Positions 15,537 to 25,852 are shown, counted from the stretch's first letter. The stretch is 64,000 nucleotides of DNA from Selenomonas bovis DSM 23594 (GCF_000381005.1 NZ_KB908386.1:22345-86344), one strand, 5' to 3'. The notes: a model not told the origin generated them from the sequence alone. Translations and numbers: made by a program.

Positions 15537-15589
15537 AAAGGCTCCAGCCTGCCGCGCATCCATCGCGCGGCAGGCTGGAGCCTTTTTAT
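15537..15589 (+). terminator. Terminator of korDABC
   Basis: A 21-bp perfect stem, beginning AAAGGCTCCAGCCTGCCGCG (15537-15557 with 15565-15585), has a seven-base loop and is followed by TTATT. Confidence 0.9.
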
Positions 15590-15627
15590 TCTGTGCGTAC
15601 CTCCGGCAGGGCGGGCGCGGCTTGATC

Positions 15628-15828
15628 TCAGCGATCCGTGCCGTCCTGCGCCAGCATAATATCCGGCGTGACCGTCGCATCCTCACCACCATCGGACAGC
15701 GCCGTTTCTGCCGCAGCCTCTCTCGCCGCCCCGGTGCGATCCACACGCGCCGAAGCGAGATTTGCCAGCGCGACCACGAGGCAGAGCACCGCGAGCAGCA
15801 GGACAGCGATTCCCTTTTTCCTTGTCAT
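15628..15828 (-). CDS. Small exported or membrane-anchored hypothetical protein
   Basis: 66 residues. The start MTRKKGIAVLLLAVLCLVVALANLASA is a basic N-terminus followed by one hydrophobic segment (residues 6-24), then an acidic polar tail (ETALSDGGEDATVTPDI). AAAGGAAG lies before the ATG. It is convergent with korC. No family was recognised; the design is that of a single-pass inner-membrane or signal-peptide protein. Confidence 0.6.
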   Translation of the reverse strand: MTRKKGIAVLLLAVLCLVVALANLASARVDRTGAAREAAAETALSDGGEDATVTPDIMLAQDGTDR

Positions 15829-15947
15829 GATGCCATCTTCCTTTCCTGTTCTTCGCAGCGCCGCTTTTGTTTACATCCTCATTATGCCACAGGCGCGCCC
15901 GCGGGAAAAACGGAGAAATCTGATATATCCATCGGAAAAACCGATGA

Positions 15948-15980
15948 TTAAGGAACCGCTGATCAATTCTGCGCTTCCTT
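15948..15980 (+). repeat. GGAACC-type MITE remnant
   Basis: ATTAAGGAACCGCTGATCAA is one element end; 12 bases later comes a decayed opposite end, GCGCTTCCTT. The two ends lie almost back to back, so this is a short, internally deleted copy between the small membrane protein gene and the LysR gene. Confidence 0.55.
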
Positions 15981-16088
15981 AGAACTGTTGCCCCATGCTA
16001 CAATGAAAAGGATCACGGCCCAGATGCAGCCGTCATTCCCAAAGAAACACGGAGAAAGCCGCTGCTCCCGAACGAAAGGAATCCTTCT

Positions 16089-16991
16089 ATGACACTCCTT
16101 CAAATGCGCTATTTCCTCACGGTCTGCCGCCTGCAGAACATCACGCACGCCGCGGCGGAACTGCATGTCGCGCAATCGACGCTGAGCCAGGCGATGCAGG
16201 CGCTCGAGGAAGAGACGGGGCTCAATCTCTTCCTGCGCACGGGACGCCATATCATGATGAGCCAGGACGGGCAGCGCCTCGCGCAGAAGCTCTCCCGCCT
16301 GCTCGCGCAGGTCGACGCGGTCGAACGCGAGGTGGAGGACATGGCGCACCGCCACCAGCGGGTGCGCATCGCCATCCCGCAGCAGCAGGCGGCGTTCCTC
16401 ATGCCGCGCCTCCTGCGCGTGTTCCAGCCCGCCCATCCCGAGATCGTGCTCGACGTCATCGAGCCCTACGGCATCGAGTCGGCGCGCCTCGTGCGCGATG
16501 AGAAAGCGGACATCGCCGTCGTGAACTCCGACGAGCAAAGCCTGCCGGAGCTCCGCTACCGCCGCATCGCCTCGCATCCCATCTGCCTCACTGTCTGGGA
16601 GGGCCATCCGCTCGCGGCGCGCGGGCACATCTCCCTCGCCGAGGCCGCCCGCATCCCGCTCGCGATGCTCTCCGAGGAGTTCTATGTGACGCGCTGCGCG
16701 CTGCGCGCGATGGACGCGCGTGGGCTCTCCCCCGACGTGCGCTATTTCTCCCCGCATCTCTCGACGCTTTACAGCCTCGTGCGCCAGCGGGCGCTGCCCG
16801 CCATCCTCTACGAGCGCGCCCTCGCCGAGCTGCCCGGCCTCGTCGCACTGCCCTTCGACGAGGATCTGCGGCTCACGGGCACCATCCTCACGAAGAAAAG
16901 CCGCCAGTCCACAAGGGATCAGCGGCTCGTGATACAGTTCATCGCGCAGCAGCTCGCGGCTGCGGGAGACGGGGAGGAAAAGGCTCCCTGA
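16089..16991 (+). CDS. LysR-family transcriptional regulator
   Basis: 300 residues. Residues 1-60 are the LysR winged HTH (MTLLQMRYFLTVCRLQNITHAAAELHVAQSTLSQAMQALEEETGLNLF). Residues 90-295 are a periplasmic-binding-fold effector domain (VRIAIPQQQAAFLMPRLLRVFQPAHPEI). The effector and target genes are not shown by the context: the left neighbour is divergent from it and the right neighbours are sucrose genes on the other strand. GAAAGGAAT precedes the ATG. A 40-base perfect palindrome terminates the gene. Confidence 0.93.
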   Translation: MTLLQMRYFLTVCRLQNITHAAAELHVAQSTLSQAMQALEEETGLNLFLRTGRHIMMSQDGQRLAQKLSRLLAQVDAVEREVEDMAHRHQRVRIAIPQQQAAFLMPRLLRVFQPAHPEIVLDVIEPYGIESARLVRDEKADIAVVNSDEQSLPELRYRRIASHPICLTVWEGHPLAARGHISLAEAARIPLAMLSEEFYVTRCALRAMDARGLSPDVRYFSPHLSTLYSLVRQRALPAILYERALAELPGLVALPFDEDLRLTGTILTKKSRQSTRDQRLVIQFIAQQLAAAGDGEEKAP

Positions 16992-17000
16992 AAGACAAAG

Positions 17001-17046
17001 CTCCTTGGGGAATGCGTGATATCACGCATTCCCCAAGGAGTTTTCA
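17001..17046 (+). terminator. Terminator after the LysR gene (40-base palindrome)
   Basis: CTCCTTGGGGAATGCGTGAT pairs perfectly with 17021-17040; TTTTCAG follows. Confidence 0.85.
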
Positions 17047-17089
17047 GCAAGGATCCGCTCATGAATAGAGGGACTGCTCTTTTATCAAA

Positions 17090-17455
17090 AAAGGAGGAAG
17101 ACGCATCAGCGCGGGATGCCAGCGACCGCCCCGGACGTGCCGAACGCAAGGGCAGCGGCAGAGGTGTGCGGACTCAGACCATGTTTTCTGGTACGATCCC
17201 CCGCCGTACAACACCTCTTCCACCGCTTCGCGGTCCCCCTTCTCCTGAGGAGAAGGCTATTTCACGGCCATTTCGTCGTTCGATGCCTCTTCGAGCGTAA
17301 CGGGAGGGGCACGACCGTCGCTACGCCATTGATCCGAACACTTCATCGTTCGATTCCTCTTCGAGCGCAGCGAGGCACCTCTTCCCAATGAGAAAGGTAT
17401 TATTCACAGCCCCAGCGATAAGCGCTACATAGGAACAGATCCCTGAATGGGCCCC
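17090..17455. repeat. Non-coding stretch with degenerate direct repeats
   Basis: No convincing gene is present. A 21-base segment, CGTTCGATGCCTCTTCGAGC plus one base (17277-17297), recurs at 17347-17367 with one mismatch. CCGCTTCGCGGTCCCCCTTC with CTCCTGAGGAGAAGG nearby forms short hairpins. It resembles decayed dispersed intergenic repeat DNA. Confidence 0.4.
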
Positions 17456-18901
17456 TCAATGGAACTGGATGGCGTCGAGCTCCCAGACGCGGCCCGTGAC
17501 GCTCTCGATGGGCGCATCGGCGGTGACGCTGAGCTCCGGGGCGATGTTCTTTTCCGGGAAAACGTTCCACGTCGCCGTCTCCTCGCCGTGCTCGAAGAAG
17601 GCCTCGACGACGGTCTTGTCGACAAAGAGCTGCAAGGAGAGCGTCTGATCCGTGAAGAGCTTGAAGCGGCGCACGCCACGGCCGCCCTTTTTCATGCCGG
17701 TGCGGTCAATGGTCATGACCTGCGACGCGCGGTCGTAGGTGAGCGTCGTGCGCTCGAGACCGTAAGCGAGCGTGACCGTGACCGTCTGCGCCGCGCCGAA
17801 CGTGAGGTCGAGCAGCACCTCCGCGCCGTCGCCGAGCTCCGCGCGCACGCCCGGCGTCTCCTGCGCGTCAATGTCGACGGCGCTCTCCGCGATGCGCAGC
17901 GCGCGCAGCTCGCGCGCGGGCTGGGAGAAGAGCTTCCCCTGGCGCAGCGTCAGCACGCGCGGCAGGGTGAGGCTGTGCATCCAGCCCTTTTCCCGCGTCG
18001 GATAGGCCGCCTCCTCGTCCGGCATGCCGATCCAGCCGATGAGGATGTGGCGTCCCTCGCAGGAGAAGACCTGCGGCGCGTAGAAGTCGAAGCCCTTGTC
18101 GAGCTCCTGGAAGCGCCCGTGCATGAGCTCCATGCTCTCGAGCGAGAGATGGCCCACGAGATAGCCGGACTGGTAGCGGTTTTGGTATTTATACTCCTTC
18201 GCCGCGAGGCCCTGCGGGCAGAAGAGCAGCGCGTCGTAGCTGCCGAAGCGCAGGAGATTCGGGCACTCCCACATGTAGCCGAAGTCCTTGTACTTCGTCG
18301 CAATCTCGCCGCGGCACGTCCAGCCCCGCTCACCCTCGTCATGGTAGACGAGCACCGTGCCAGTCTCGTCCTCGCGCTGCGCGCCGAGCACGAGGTAGCG
18401 CTCGTCGTGGCGGTAGAATACGTAAGGGTCGCGGTAGTGGCCCGTGTAGCCCGCGGGATTCGTCGGCAGGATGATCTCCTCTTTCGCGATCGTCCCGTCG
18501 TCCCTCAGCGTGCCGAAGCGCTGCGCGGGCGTGCGCACGCCTGCCGCGTCCTTCGCATTGCAGGTATAGAGCACGCGGACACGCCCGCCCTCGACGAGGC
18601 CGCAGCCGGAGTAGCAGCCGTCCTTGTCATGCGCGTCGCTCGGCCACATCGAGAGCTCCGGCACCGTGTAGTGCACGAAGTCGCGTGTCGTCGTGTGCGC
18701 CCAGCTCTTGTGCTTGTGCTCGCAGCCCAGCGGGTTCCACTGGTAGAAAATGTGCGTGACGCCGCCCGCGTGGACGAGCCCGTTCGGGTCGTTGATGAGC
18801 CCGAACGGCATCTCGAGGTGGAACCGATTGTGCCAGCGGTCAGTGAATGGCAGCGCCGCCTGCACCGCCGCGTCGATGGTCCCCTTGTCGATCGTATCCA
18901 T
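17456..18901 (-). CDS. scrB: Sucrose-6-phosphate hydrolase (GH32)
   Basis: 481 residues. The GH32 nucleophile motif is FHLEMPFGLINDPNGLVH (Asp in NDPN). The RDP motif is in GHYRDPYVF, and the acid/base Glu is in the MWECPNL motif, all in the five-bladed propeller. The C-terminal beta-sandwich contains LFVDKTVVEAFFEHGEETATWNVFP. It cleaves sucrose-6-phosphate made by the PTS encoded just upstream on the same strand. GGAGGG precedes the ATG. The gene has its own promoter at 19043-19071 and no signal peptide, so it is cytoplasmic. Confidence 0.93.
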   Translation of the reverse strand: MDTIDKGTIDAAVQAALPFTDRWHNRFHLEMPFGLINDPNGLVHAGGVTHIFYQWNPLGCEHKHKSWAHTTTRDFVHYTVPELSMWPSDAHDKDGCYSGCGLVEGGRVRVLYTCNAKDAAGVRTPAQRFGTLRDDGTIAKEEIILPTNPAGYTGHYRDPYVFYRHDERYLVLGAQREDETGTVLVYHDEGERGWTCRGEIATKYKDFGYMWECPNLLRFGSYDALLFCPQGLAAKEYKYQNRYQSGYLVGHLSLESMELMHGRFQELDKGFDFYAPQVFSCEGRHILIGWIGMPDEEAAYPTREKGWMHSLTLPRVLTLRQGKLFSQPARELRALRIAESAVDIDAQETPGVRAELGDGAEVLLDLTFGAAQTVTVTLAYGLERTTLTYDRASQVMTIDRTGMKKGGRGVRRFKLFTDQTLSLQLFVDKTVVEAFFEHGEETATWNVFPEKNIAPELSVTADAPIESVTGRVWELDAIQFH

Positions 18902-19006
18902 ACTATGCCCTCCGATATCCTATCTCTGGAAAAGCGCCCCGCCGCACGGTGCCGCGCGGACGCGAGCCGCCCTTCCCTCCGCCTTGCGGGGGAGCTTTCA
19001 TGAAGA

Positions 19007-19040
19007 AAGAGGAACCCTCCAAACCGCGCGGGTTCCTCTT
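19007..19040 (-). terminator. Hairpin between the sucrose PTS gene and scrB
   Basis: AAGAGGAACCC (19007-19017) pairs with GGGTTCCTCTT (19030-19040). It lies downstream of the PTS gene and at the start of the scrB leader, so it can end the upstream transcript or attenuate scrB. Confidence 0.6.
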
Positions 19041-19042
19041 CT

Positions 19043-19071
19043 ATTATACGTGATTTCGTCCGTTTCTGTAA
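19043..19071 (-). promoter_or_regulatory. Promoter of scrB
   Basis: Read leftward: TTACAG (19071-19066), 17-bp spacer, TATAAT (19048-19043). The start point would fall in the hairpin at 19007-19040. Confidence 0.5.
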
Positions 19072-19097
19072 GCCATCTCGCGGAATGTGTTCCCTTT

Positions 19098-20990
<1,893 letters not shown>

Positions 20991-21029
20991 TCAGCGGCTC
21001 CTCCACTCCATGTATGAATCCCCTATGAA

Positions 21030-21081
21030 TGTGGTATCAGTTCCACACTCATATCTTAGCAACTCCGTCGCGTTTTGTCAA
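21030..21081 (-). promoter_or_regulatory. Promoter and operator-like repeat of the sucrose PTS gene
   Basis: Read leftward: TTGACA (21081-21076), 17-bp spacer, TAAGAT (21058-21053). Downstream of it TGTGG-N8-CCACA (21047-21030) is an inverted repeat at about +10, a likely repressor site. Confidence 0.6.
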
Positions 21082-21163
21082 TATCCGTCAGAGAAAATCC
21101 TGCGCGCAAAAATGCTGCACGCGCCAACAAATGCGCGTGCAGCATCGCATCTATATGCCTTCC

Positions 21164-21601
21164 TTATTTCCCGCAGGCCTCGGCAAACGACTTGCCGAGC
21201 GCCTCGCAGGCCTTGAGATCCTCATCCGTCGGCCCGTTCTCGACGATGAGGCCGTCAGAAAAGAGCTTCGCGCCCGCCTCGCGCGTGCGCTCCGCCCACG
21301 CCTCCATCCAGGCGCCGCCGCCCCAGCCGTAGGAGCCGAAAAGCGCGACGGGAACGCCCGCGAGCTTTTTCTCCGCCAACGCGAAGAACGGCTCAAAGCT
21401 GGACTCCTCGAGCACCTCATCGCCCATCGCCGGACAGCCGAAGAAGAAGCCGTCATAGCTCCCCATCTCCTCCGGCGAGAACTGCTCCACCTCGAAGAGC
21501 TGCGCCTCCGCGCCCGCCTGGCGCGTGCCTGCCTGAATGGCCTTCGCCATCTCCTCCGTGTTGCCCGTACCCGACCAATAAACGATCGCTGTCTTGCCCA
21601 T
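21164..21601 (-). CDS. Flavodoxin
   Basis: 145 residues. AIVYWSGTGNTEEMAKAI is the FMN phosphate-binding loop, followed by FGSYGWGGGAWMEAW (isoalloxazine loop) and the end CEALGKSFAEACGK. The start is the ATG at 21601, since AAGGAGG lies just before it. It is a low-potential electron carrier that can replace ferredoxin when iron is scarce. It is co-transcribed behind a DUF3793 gene whose promoter carries a Fur-like box. Confidence 0.94.
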   Translation of the reverse strand: MGKTAIVYWSGTGNTEEMAKAIQAGTRQAGAEAQLFEVEQFSPEEMGSYDGFFFGCPAMGDEVLEESSFEPFFALAEKKLAGVPVALFGSYGWGGGAWMEAWAERTREAGAKLFSDGLIVENGPTDEDLKACEALGKSFAEACGK

Positions 21602-21647
21602 AAGAGCCTCCTTCCCGCGACGCCAGCGCGCCGCACACCCGCGGCCT

Positions 21648-22214
21648 TCAGACCGCGACAACCAGATCCTCGAACCGCTGTCCTGCCATGAGCTTGACGC
21701 AGAACTCCTCGGTGCACGCGGCGTAGCGCGCGAAGAGAGCGCGTGCCTCCGCCTCGTCGCCGTAAACCTTCCAATAACCGCTCAGCGCGAACCGCTGCCC
21801 GCGATGCTCGATGAACCCCGCCACATCGCCCGGCGGATAGCCGAGGAAAAGACCGATCTCGTGCGGGAACGTCTTCTGCCTCTCGATGCGCCGCGCGAGC
21901 TCCTCGAGCAGCGCGCCAAGCGGCGCCGCGCCATCGTAGCCGCAGCGCTCGAGCAATGCGCGCGCCTGCGGCTGCTTGAGAAACCGCGCGAGCGCGCGCG
22001 CCCGGTAGAAAAGCAAGAGCACATATACCTCGCCCTCCGCGAGCCGGCGGACCGTAATGCCCTTGCAGCGAAAGCAGGGCGCGTACGACGCGAGCAGCGC
22101 GTCGAAGTCCTCGAACCGATCCTTCCGGAACGAGAGCAGCACCGCCGGCTTCACGCCAACAAGCAGCGGCGCCCCATGAAACCCGAGCAGATGCTCGAAC
22201 GCCTGTTTCCCCAT
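21648..22214 (-). CDS. DUF3793 family protein
   Basis: 188 residues from the ATG at 22214. Family features are HLLGFHGAPLLVGVKPAVLLSF, YRARALARFLKQPQARALLERCGY, and the conserved FPHEIGLFLGYPPGDVAGFIEH. The function is unknown. It is strongly associated with flavodoxin and iron-responsive operons in Firmicutes, and here it is the first gene ahead of flavodoxin (46 bases between them). The Fur-like box at its promoter suggests expression under iron limitation. Confidence 0.88.
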   Translation of the reverse strand: MGKQAFEHLLGFHGAPLLVGVKPAVLLSFRKDRFEDFDALLASYAPCFRCKGITVRRLAEGEVYVLLLFYRARALARFLKQPQARALLERCGYDGAAPLGALLEELARRIERQKTFPHEIGLFLGYPPGDVAGFIEHRGQRFALSGYWKVYGDEAEARALFARYAACTEEFCVKLMAGQRFEDLVVAV

Positions 22215-22236
22215 GCCATCCACTCCCTTCGCTTGT

Positions 22237-22265
22237 ATTATAATGCAAACGATTCTCATTTACAA
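22237..22265 (-). promoter_or_regulatory. Promoter with Fur-type box for DUF3793-flavodoxin
   Basis: Read leftward: TTGTAA (22265-22260), 17-bp spacer, TATAAT (22242-22237). The spacer (22258-22244) reads TGAGAATCGTTTGCA, close to the Fur 7-1-7 consensus and related to the box at 12490-12504. Confidence 0.65.
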
Positions 22266-22359
22266 CATGGAGCGGCAAAATTTTTTTGCAAGGCGCCCGC
22301 CCTTCGTCCGTCTATGATATAATACCTCTGTAATTCTTTTCTTGCCGTGCCGGATGCGC

Positions 22360-22414
22360 TTGACATCCTCGGCACGCTATGCTATCATTCAAAACATATC
22401 ACGATGGTATGTTT
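22360..22414 (+). promoter_or_regulatory. metNIQ promoter and operator-like inverted repeat
   Basis: TTGACA (22360-22365), 17-bp spacer, TATCAT (22383-22388). AAACATA-N9-TATGTTT (22392-22414) covers the transcription start, the position of a repressor site. The leader is too short for a SAM riboswitch. Confidence 0.6.
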
Positions 22415-22437
22415 ATAAACGAAGGAAGTGAGCCCTA

Positions 22438-23487
22438 TTGATCAAGCTCTCTCATATCGTCAAGACGTACGACAGTCCCGCGGGCCCCGTGCACGCGCTC
22501 AAGGACATCAGCCTGGAGGTCGCGCGCGGTGAGATCTTCGGCATCATCGGCCTCTCCGGCGCGGGCAAATCGACGCTGATCCGCTGCATCAACATGCTCG
22601 AGCGGCCGACGAGCGGCACGGTCGAGGTCGACGGACGCGACCTCACGGCCATGAACAACCGCGAGCTGCGCGCCGTGCGCAAAAAGATCGGCATGATCTT
22701 CCAGCATTTCAACCTGCTGAGCTCCGCCACCGTCTACGACAACGTCGCGTTCCCGCTGCGCCTCGCAGGCACGGCGGAGGACACCATCCGCGCGAAGGTC
22801 ACAGATCTCCTCGGCCTCGTCGGTCTCGCGGACAAGGCGCACCAGTACCCCTCGCAGCTCTCCGGCGGCCAGAAACAGCGCGTCGGCATCGCGCGCGCGC
22901 TCGCGAGCGACCCGAGCGTGCTGCTCTGCGACGAAGCGACGAGCGCGCTCGACCCGCAGACAACGAAGGCCATCCTGCGCCTCATCGCCGACATCAACAA
23001 GAAGCTCGGCCTCACGGTCGTCGTCATCACGCATGAAATGCAGGTCATCAAGGACATCTGCGACAAAGTCGCCGTCATCGACAAGGGCGTCATCGCCGAA
23101 CAGGGCACGGTATTCGACATCTTCACGGAGCCGCAGCAGCCCATCACGAGGGAATTCATCAGCGTGCTGCTCTCGAACGACCTGCCCGCCGCGTTCCGCG
23201 GCAGCGCCGTCACGCAGGAAAAGACGCCCGGCAGCCTGCTGCTGCTGCGGCTCACATTCCTCGGGGAGAGCGCCGACGATCCGGTGCTCGCGGGCATGAT
23301 CCGCAAGTTCCCCGACGTCGAGACGACGATGCTCTTCGGCACGCTCGACCAGATCAAGGAGATGCCGTTCGGCCGCATGATCGTCGGCCTCACGGGCCCG
23401 GACGAGAGCGTCACGGCCGCGCTCGCCTATCTAAAGGAAAAGGATCTCAAGGAGGAGGTGATCGGCTATGCAAAGCGCCATGATTGA
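22438..23487 (+). CDS. metN: Methionine ABC transporter, ATP-binding protein
   Basis: 349 residues from a TTG start after GAAGGAAGTGAG. Walker A is GLSGAGKST (about residue 38), the signature LSGGQKQRVGIARAL, and Walker B VLLCDEATSALD. The C-terminal 90 residues are the regulatory NIL domain (LLLLRLTFLGESADDPVLAGMIRKFPDVETTMLFGTL), which binds methionine and inhibits uptake. It is the first gene of metNIQ and overlaps metI by 20 bases. It energises uptake of L/D-methionine. Confidence 0.95.
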   Translation: MIKLSHIVKTYDSPAGPVHALKDISLEVARGEIFGIIGLSGAGKSTLIRCINMLERPTSGTVEVDGRDLTAMNNRELRAVRKKIGMIFQHFNLLSSATVYDNVAFPLRLAGTAEDTIRAKVTDLLGLVGLADKAHQYPSQLSGGQKQRVGIARALASDPSVLLCDEATSALDPQTTKAILRLIADINKKLGLTVVVITHEMQVIKDICDKVAVIDKGVIAEQGTVFDIFTEPQQPITREFISVLLSNDLPAAFRGSAVTQEKTPGSLLLLRLTFLGESADDPVLAGMIRKFPDVETTMLFGTLDQIKEMPFGRMIVGLTGPDESVTAALAYLKEKDLKEEVIGYAKRHD

Positions 23488-24121
23488 CCTGCTCATGAAG
23501 GCCCTCGGCGAGACCGTCTACATGGTCGCCGTCTCGATGGCCGTCGCGACGGCCATCGGCGTGCCGCTCGGCGTGCTGCTCTCCACGACGGGCAAGGGCG
23601 GCATCCTCGAGGCGCGCGTGTTCAACAAGACGCTCGGCGCCATCGTCAACGCCATCCGCTCCATCCCGTTCATCATCCTCATGGTCGCCATCATCCCGCT
23701 CACGCGGCTTCTCGTCGGCACGGCCATCGGCACGACAGCGGCCATGGTGCCGCTCATCATCGCCGCCGTCCCCTTCATCGGACGTCAGGTTGAGACGAGC
23801 CTCACGGAGGTGCCCTACGGCCTCGTCGAGGCCGCGCTCTCCATGGGCGCGACGCCGCTGCAGATCATCCGCCGCGTGCTGTTGCCGGAGGCCATGCCGA
23901 GCATCGTCGCCCAGCTCACGACCGTCATCATCAGCCTCGTCGGCGAGTCGGCCATGGCCGGCGCCATCGGCGGCGGCGGCCTCGGCGACCTCGCCATCCG
24001 CTACGGCTACCAGCGGTTCCGTCCCGACGTCATGATTGCGACCGTCGTCATCCTCATCATCCTCGTCCAGCTCGTCCAATTCGCCGGCAACCTGCTCGCG
24101 AAACGGCTGAATAAAAAATAA
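23468..24121 (+). CDS. metI: Methionine ABC transporter, permease
   Basis: 217 residues with five predicted membrane spans. The coupling-helix EAA motif is EVPYGLVEAALSMGATPLQIIRRVLLPEAMP, followed by GAIGGGGLGDLAIRYGYQRF, typical of MetI. AAGGAGGTGATC precedes the ATG inside the end of metN. Confidence 0.95.
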   Translation: MQSAMIDLLMKALGETVYMVAVSMAVATAIGVPLGVLLSTTGKGGILEARVFNKTLGAIVNAIRSIPFIILMVAIIPLTRLLVGTAIGTTAAMVPLIIAAVPFIGRQVETSLTEVPYGLVEAALSMGATPLQIIRRVLLPEAMPSIVAQLTTVIISLVGESAMAGAIGGGGLGDLAIRYGYQRFRPDVMIATVVILIILVQLVQFAGNLLAKRLNKK

Positions 24122-24144
24122 AGGTTATATAAGGAGGCATTTTC

Positions 24145-24978
24145 ATGAAAAAAGTATTTGCTCTCATCGCAGCGCTCGCTTTCTCCGCCCTCGCCCTCGC
24201 GGGCTGCGGCAGCCAGCAGAGCGCATCCTCAGGCGCCAGCTCCGCCGCGTCCGGCGCGAAAACGCTGAAGGTCGGCGCGACCGCCGTGCCGCACGCCGAG
24301 ATTCTCGAGGCTGCGAAGCCGCTCCTCGAGAAGGAAGGCATCACCCTCGAGATCGTCGAGTTCAACGACTATGTCCAGCCGAACCTCGCGCTCAACGACA
24401 AGGAGCTCGACGCGAACTTCTTCCAGCATGAGCCGTACCTCAAGAACTTCATGGACGAGCACAAGGAAGTCAAGCTCAAGAACGCCGCGGGCATCCACAT
24501 CGAGCCGATGGGCGTCTACTCCAGGAAGATCAAGAAGCTCGATGAGCTCAAGGACGGCGCGACGATTGCCATCCCGAACGACCCGACGAACGGCGGCCGT
24601 TCCCTCCTGCTCCTCGAGAAAGCCGGCATCATCAAGCTCAAGGAGGGCGTCGGTGAAAAGGCCACGGTAGGCGACATCGCGGAGAACAAGAAGAACATCA
24701 AGTTCCAGGAAGTCGAAGCCGCTCAGGTGCCGCGCACGCTCGACGACGTCGACGCGGCCGTCATCAACTCCAACTTCGCCATGCAGGTGAACCTCGATCC
24801 GACGAAGGACGCGATGTTCATCGAGGACAGCACGAGCCCCTACGTCAACATCATCGCCGTGCGCGAAGGTGACGAGAACCGCCCGGAGATCCAGGCGCTC
24901 ATCAAAGTCCTCCACAGCGATGAAATCAAGCAGTTCATCACAGAAAAATACAAAGGCGCCGTCGTCCCGGCTTTCTGA
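24145..24978 (+). CDS. metQ: Methionine-binding lipoprotein
   Basis: 277 residues. The lipoprotein signal peptide ends in LALAGC, with Cys20 or so as the lipidated residue, and a Ser/Ala-rich linker follows. The binding domain has LKVGATAVPHAEILEAAKPLLEKEGI, VEFNDYVQPNLALNDKELDANFFQHEPYL and NDPTNGGRSLLLLEKAGII, all NlpA/MetQ signatures. It captures methionine for MetNI. An intrinsic terminator follows. Confidence 0.95.
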   Translation: MKKVFALIAALAFSALALAGCGSQQSASSGASSAASGAKTLKVGATAVPHAEILEAAKPLLEKEGITLEIVEFNDYVQPNLALNDKELDANFFQHEPYLKNFMDEHKEVKLKNAAGIHIEPMGVYSRKIKKLDELKDGATIAIPNDPTNGGRSLLLLEKAGIIKLKEGVGEKATVGDIAENKKNIKFQEVEAAQVPRTLDDVDAAVINSNFAMQVNLDPTKDAMFIEDSTSPYVNIIAVREGDENRPEIQALIKVLHSDEIKQFITEKYKGAVVPAF

Positions 24979-25000
24979 GCCGCCGACAGCGCAGCCATAT

Positions 25001-25048
25001 GAAAAGCTCCGCCCTTCCCTGCGAGGAAGCGGCGGAGCTTTTCTATAT
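25001..25048 (+). terminator. Terminator of metNIQ
   Basis: GAAAAGCTCCGCC (25001-25013) pairs with GGCGGAGCTTTTC (25031-25043). Confidence 0.8.
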
Positions 25049-25371
25049 GGAGCGTTTTGAGGAGATCGCACCGCAGTTTGCACACGTCAGGCGTATCCGA
25101 TCTCTGGCATCAAATGCTTTGTATACGTATACGATGAGACTCTTGACACAAGTTACTTTTATCTAGGCCCTAAAAACTTAGGGGTTCGTTGTAAAATGAA
25201 GTTGAACAGTTCATCAAAAACAAAAATACATAGCAACGTCCTATGTTAAAATGGTTTTGAAAATAAACGAGAAACCGTGCAGACGCGCGAAGACGAAGCG
25301 ACGAATGAATCAGTGTTTCTTTTGCTCTCTGATGAGCCTAATGATGCACGGGCAGTCAGAAAAGAAATCAC
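25049..25371. other. Non-coding stretch with a partial GGAACC-type MITE end
   Basis: AT-rich, with no gene seen. The right end of the MITE family lies at 25275-25320 (GTGCAGACGCGCG...GAATGAATCAGTG), matching the right end of the copy at 29622-29775. The part at 25170-25260 looks like old insertion-sequence DNA but is not assignable. Confidence 0.45.
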
Positions 25372-25791
25372 TTGGTGCAACAACTCCTGCCCGCGATGCC
25401 CTTCCAAATGCTATCCGCTGCTGATATAATGGAAACAGCAAAGGAGGAACTTGCGATGAGCTCACCGGCGATCAAGGAGGCGATGACGGCCTCGGAGTGC
25501 TATGTCATGAATGACAAGTCCTATCAGGAATATCTCGCCCGAGAGTCCGCCATCCTCGACTATAACAACGACGTCCTCGGCAATCGACGCCTCGGAAGAG
25601 AAGAGGGGCGCGCGGAGGGGCGCGCGGAGGGGCGCGCACAAGGACGCGCGGAAGGACGTACCGAGGGGCTCGATGCATTTGCGGCCTTGAGCCGCAGCCT
25701 GCTTGCGAAGAAGCGGTACGACGATCTTGCGCGCGCTTCCTCAGACGCGGCCTATCGGCAGAAACTCCTCACGGAACTGGGCATTGAATGA
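25372..25791 (+). pseudogene. C-terminal remnant of an Rpn/PD-(D/E)XK-type transposase-nuclease
   Basis: 139 codons. Only the tail of the Rpn/YhgA-like (PDDEXK_2) family is present: MTASECYVMNDKSYQEYLARESAILDYNNDV, then a run of EGRA repeats, then LLAKKRYDDLARASSDAAYRQKLL. The PD-(D/E)XK catalytic half is missing and the upstream DNA holds repeat fragments, so this is a 5'-deleted gene. An internal ATG at 25456 with AAAGGAGG upstream could still give a short protein carrying the repeat and C-terminal helix. Confidence 0.65.
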
Positions 25792-25800
25792 AGCGAATAC

Positions 25801-25852
25801 AACGGGGCTGTTGCATCAGTGAAAATTCACTCTTGCAACAGCCCCGTTTTTG
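25801..25852 (+). terminator. 15-bp hairpin after the Rpn remnant
   Basis: AACGGGGCTGTTGCA (25801-25815) pairs with TGCAACAGCCCCGTT (25834-25848), followed by TTT. GGGGCTGTTGCA also resembles IS1182-type ends, so it may be a small IS-derived element. Confidence 0.7.

Noticed and set aside
22260..22437. SAM riboswitch or T-box upstream of metN
   Set aside because: The leader from the predicted start is only about 45 bases and lacks the conserved core and specifier loop.
25605..25670. CRISPR-like short tandem repeats
   Set aside because: The GGGCGCGCGGAG-type repeats are in frame and encode the EGRA tail of an Rpn-family protein; there are no spacers.
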